The position numbers and the translations under genes were made by a program. Under the pieces are notes generated by a model. The model ran no database searches. It saw only the letters and a list, made by a program, of their open reading frames with translations, and was not told the origin of the DNA. DNA of 6,939 nt from Candidatus Coatesbacteria bacterium RBG_13_66_14 (GTDB lineage: Bacteria; RBG-13-66-14), in contig MFAF01000144.1 of assembly GCA_001774505.1 (NCBI GenBank), forward strand, positions 4,959-11,897, read 5' to 3'. Shown piece by piece: positions 4,653 through 6,939 of the stretch (its first letter is position 1; each line of letters starts with the position of its first letter).

Positions 4653-6767
4653 CTACCCCTGTTCCTCGCGGGTGTGCCAGGCGATGAAGGACTCCACGCA
4701 GCGCCCGTCCAGGTGGTTCTTCTCCACCTCATCGCGCAGGATGCCGAAGGCGCGCTCGGTGTTCATGGGCTCCTTGTAGTGCCGCTTCTGGGTCAGGGCG
4801 TCGAAGATGTCCGCCACGGCGATAATCCGCGCCCCCAGGGGTATCTCGTCCCCGCAGAGGGCTTCGGGGTAGCCCGTGCCGTCGAGCTTCTCGTGGTGTC
4901 CGGCGGCGATGGCCGGCACCTCCCGCAGCGGCCGCTCGAAGGTGATCTTGTCCAGGAGCTCCCTCGTGATGGCGGCGTGGGTCTTCATCTCCTCGTACTC
5001 GTCGGGGGTGAAGCGCCCCGGCTTGCACAGGATGCAGTCGCGGATGCCGATTTTGCCGAAGTCGTGCAGCAGCGCCGCCACCCGCAGCACCTCCCGCTCC
5101 ACCGGCGGCAGGCCCATCTCGGCGGCGATGCCCAGGGTGAAGCGGGTGACGTTGTTGACGTGGTTCGAGGTTATCTTGTCCCGGGCGTCTATGGCGCCCG
5201 AAAGCGTCTCGATGAAGCTGGAGAACATCTCCTGGCGCTGGCGGTAGAGGAGGTTGTTCTCGATGGAGATGGCCGCCTGGGCCGCCAGCATGGTCAGGAG
5301 CTTCACGTCGTCGGCGTCGAAGGGGAGGCTGTCCTCGAGCCTTCCCGAGGGCGCCTTCTTGTTCAGGACCTGGAACACGCCCATCACCTCGCCCCGCTTG
5401 TCGAGCATGGGCATGGAGAGCATGGACTTGGTGCGGTAGCCGGTCTGGCGGTCTATCTCCTTGTTGAAGCGGGGGTCGTCGTAGGCTTCGGGGATGTTGA
5501 GGGTCTTCCCGGTGACGGCCACGGCGCCGGCGATGCCCTTGGACGCCGGGAAGCGTATCTCCCGCTCGCCCTCGGCGACCATGCTCCAGAGCTCCCCCCG
5601 GTCCCGGTCGTGGATGAAGACGGTGGAGCGGTCGGCGTCCAGAATCTCGCTGGTGAGCTTGGCGAGGATGGTCAACAGCTCGGCGAGGGGCATGATGCGG
5701 CCGATGGCCTGCGCCGCCTCCAGAATCACGCGCTGGCGGTGCATGAGCCGGTCGTTCTCCCGGCCCATCAGGGCGTTGGAGACCGCCACCGAGGTGAAGC
5801 TGGCGATGACGCGGAGCTGCTCCTCGTCGTCGAAGGTGAAGGGGCCCTCGCGCTTGTTGAGCACCTGGAGGACGCCGAGCGCGCGCCCCTCGCGGCCCTT
5901 CAGCGGCATCACCAGCATGTTGCGCGTCCGGTAGCCGGTCCGGCGGTCCACCTCCCGGTTGAAGCGGGGGTCGCCGTAGGCGTCGGTGACGTTGGCTATC
6001 TCGCCGGAGGAGGCCACGTGGCCGGCGATGCCGACGCCGGAGGGCATTCGTATCTCGTTCTCGGCCATCCCCTCGGCCACGATGCTCCACAGCTCTTCGG
6101 CGGCGTCGTCCATCAAAAAGACGGTGGTGCGGTCGGCGTCCATGACCTCGGTGGTGACGCGGGCGGCGAGCTTCAACAGCGAGCGCAGGTCCCGCTCGCC
6201 GGAGAGGGCGCGGCCCACGTCCAGAAGGTTTTCCTGCCGCTTGAGAATCGCCAGCGCCTGCTGGTGCGCCGCGGCGTTGGCCAGGGTCACCCCGCCGTAG
6301 GCGATGAGCTGGCCCAGGAGCGCGGAGTCGCGGGCGGTGAAGCGGCCCTCGCGCTTGTTCAGCGCCCCGAGGACCCCGATGGTCCGCCCCCGGTGGTCCC
6401 GGAGGGGGAAGAAGAGGGCGTTCCTGACGCGCAGGCCCGGCTCGTCGAAGAGCGCGCGCTCCCCGGCCGCCGCGCCGCGGCGGGAGAAGTAGACCGGCGT
6501 CCCGTCTTCGAGTAATTTTTCCAGAAACCCGCCCTGACCTTGGTCCAGGACGTGCCCGGCCGCCACCGGGAGGTGGAACCACTCCCGCTCGTGGGCCTCC
6601 CGGGTGAACCAGATGCGGACCATTTCTGCGTCCACGGCCCCGGCGGCGTGGCGCGAGAACTGGCCCACCAGGTGCGCCAGGTCCTGCTCGCCGGCCAGGT
6701 CCCGCGTGGCCTCCAGCAGTTGACGCATCTCCCGCAGCCGCTGCCCCAGCTCCTCTCCGCGCGCCAT
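4653..6767 (-). CDS. Triple-GAF sensor with HD-GYP domain, probable cyclic di-GMP phosphodiesterase
   Basis: The 704-residue soluble product has three GAF domains (about 20-167, 182-332, 345-505) and an HD-GYP domain (about 515-700), with no membrane segment or receiver domain. The HD-GYP part is complete: His536 (SNHVNNV), HDFGK (568-572), His597 (MKTHAAI), HHE (624-626), GTGYP (630-634) and ADIFDAL (652-658). Active hydrolysis of cyclic di-GMP to pGpG or GMP is expected. GAF2 has the full NKFDE signature of cyclic-nucleotide-binding GAF domains (N304, K305, F310, D314, E315); GAF1 and GAF3 keep NK, F and D but have Ser and Val for the Glu. The start is ATG 6767, with GGAGG (6776-6780) eight bases upstream; a GTG at 6776 overlaps that site and is rejected. 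No intrinsic terminator follows, so transcripts may run into the toxin-antitoxin pair. Confidence 0.93.
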   Translation of the reverse strand: MARGEELGQRLREMRQLLEATRDLAGEQDLAHLVGQFSRHAAGAVDAEMVRIWFTREAHEREWFHLPVAAGHVLDQGQGGFLEKLLEDGTPVYFSRRGAAAGERALFDEPGLRVRNALFFPLRDHRGRTIGVLGALNKREGRFTARDSALLGQLIAYGGVTLANAAAHQQALAILKRQENLLDVGRALSGERDLRSLLKLAARVTTEVMDADRTTVFLMDDAAEELWSIVAEGMAENEIRMPSGVGIAGHVASSGEIANVTDAYGDPRFNREVDRRTGYRTRNMLVMPLKGREGRALGVLQVLNKREGPFTFDDEEQLRVIASFTSVAVSNALMGRENDRLMHRQRVILEAAQAIGRIMPLAELLTILAKLTSEILDADRSTVFIHDRDRGELWSMVAEGEREIRFPASKGIAGAVAVTGKTLNIPEAYDDPRFNKEIDRQTGYRTKSMLSMPMLDKRGEVMGVFQVLNKKAPSGRLEDSLPFDADDVKLLTMLAAQAAISIENNLLYRQRQEMFSSFIETLSGAIDARDKITSNHVNNVTRFTLGIAAEMGLPPVEREVLRVAALLHDFGKIGIRDCILCKPGRFTPDEYEEMKTHAAITRELLDKITFERPLREVPAIAAGHHEKLDGTGYPEALCGDEIPLGARIIAVADIFDALTQKRHYKEPMNTERAFGILRDEVEKNHLDGRCVESFIAWHTREEQG
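4661..4694 (-). repeat. Right direct repeat, within the HD-GYP gene end
   Basis: These bases encode the final residues ESFIAWHTREEQ of the HD-GYP protein and match 3696-3729 at 29 of 34 positions. Beyond 4694 similarity drops (three of the next five positions still match), and on the other side it fades just before the stop codon. This is the intact, coding member of the pair. Confidence 0.6.
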
Positions 6768-6775
6768 GTCACCCA

Positions 6776-6780
6776 CCTCC
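6776..6780 (-). promoter_or_regulatory. Ribosome binding site deciding the HD-GYP start
   Basis: The minus strand reads GGAGGTGGGTGACATG. GGAGG is eight bases before the ATG at 6767, an ideal distance, whereas the in-frame GTG at 6776 shares a base with it and cannot be served by it. Confidence 0.75.
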
Positions 6781-6796
6781 GCGATTATGCCCGTTA

Positions 6797-6802
6797 AGTG
6801 TA
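6797..6802 (-). promoter_or_regulatory. Weak -10-like box before the HD-GYP gene
   Basis: TACACT on the minus strand matches four of six consensus positions and would start a transcript near 6790, leaving the ribosome binding site intact. No convincing -35 box lies upstream, where the sequence is almost pure G+C. It is offered only because a neighbouring CATAAT is too close to the gene. Confidence 0.2.
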
Positions 6803-6857
6803 ACCGATTCCGCCCTCCCCCGCCACCGCCGCCGCGTTGTCATCGCGCAATTCGTAA

Positions 6858-6915
6858 CCGTAGGGGCGACCCTCTGCGGTCGCCCGCGGGCGGGGACGGA
6901 GCCCCGCCCCTACGG
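6858..6915. repeat. Twin-hairpin intergenic repeat element
   Basis: An outer 11-bp perfect inverted repeat (CCGTAGGGGCG 6858-6868, CGCCCCTACGG 6905-6915) encloses two adjacent perfect 8-bp stem-loops: GGGCGACC/GGTCGCCC (6864-6885, loop CTCTGC) and GGGCGGGG/CCCCGCCC (6888-6909, loop ACGGAG). The element is bordered by similar strings, CATCGCGCAATTCGTAAC on the left (6841-6858) and CATCGCAATTTGCGTAAC on the right (6916-6933). The second stem is shared with the repeat at 2777-2804. It fits a small non-coding dispersed repeat or MITE-like unit. Confidence 0.6.
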
Positions 6916-6939
6916 CATCGCAATTTGCGTAACACGGGC

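Larger units (their letters stand above)
3730..4660 (-). mobile_element. Putative inserted toxin-antitoxin cassette between direct repeats
   Basis: The block contains only the toxin and antitoxin genes and their promoter region. It is bounded by 34-bp imperfect direct repeats (3696-3729 and 4661-4694), and its toxin half is clearly more AT-rich than all surrounding genes. No transposase, integrase or terminal inverted repeat is seen, so the mode of entry is unknown; recombination between HD-GYP paralogues is as possible as transposition. Confidence 0.4.

Noticed and set aside
4641..6515. Long plus-strand open frame of 624 codons
   Set aside because: It is antisense to the GAF/HD-GYP gene, whose motifs are all intact; the plus-strand product is compositionally biased and unrecognisable.
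6784..6789. CATAAT on the minus strand as -10 box of the HD-GYP gene
   Set aside because: Transcription would begin near 6777 and cut off the GGAGG ribosome binding site at 6776-6780; there is also no -35 box.

Overview
The window is GC-rich bacterial DNA (a sample of the long gene near 5041-5100 is about 72% G+C) with every supported gene on the minus strand, so the reading order is from high to low coordinates. Gene content (three GAF domains plus HD-GYP, short site-2 protease, MFS/spermidine-synthase fusion, lipoprotein, toxin-antitoxin pair) and the repetitive hairpin-rich spacers resemble high-GC environmental candidate-phylum bacteria such as Coatesbacteria-like genomes. That placement is only an impression; no marker gene here fixes the taxon.

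Layout from right to left. 6768-6939 is a spacer with a compact twin-hairpin repeat. 6767-4653 encodes a 704-residue sensor phosphodiesterase with three GAF domains and a complete HD-GYP domain. 4576-4196 and 4199-3735 form a four-base-overlapping HigBA-type toxin-antitoxin operon, toxin first, with two palindromes in its promoter region. 3645-2974 encodes a compact M50 (site-2) intramembrane metalloprotease. 2973-2522 is a 452-bp spacer packed with hairpin repeats, one of which looks like a Rho-independent terminator, and ends with a perfect TATAAT box. 2521-206 encodes a membrane protein fused to a spermidine-synthase-like methyltransferase fold. 136-1 is the start of a lipoprotein gene cut by the window edge.

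The most interesting structure is the toxin-antitoxin block. It is flanked by an imperfect direct repeat: the last codons of the HD-GYP gene (4661-4694) recur just beyond the antitoxin stop (3696-3729) at 29 of 34 positions and in the same reading frame, with the stop TAG changed to CAG. The toxin part is much more AT-rich than its neighbours (about 39% G+C over 4321-4440). Together these suggest that a foreign toxin-antitoxin cassette entered at the 3' end of an HD-GYP gene, or replaced the body of a paralogous HD-GYP gene, leaving a tail relic. The differences between relic and live copy produce a perfect stem-loop in front of the protease gene.

Functionally, the HD-GYP protein is expected to lower cyclic di-GMP in response to GAF ligands, and GAF2 carries the cyclic-nucleotide NKFDE signature. 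The protease and the membrane fusion protein have no evident shared pathway with it. The toxin-antitoxin pair is self-contained.
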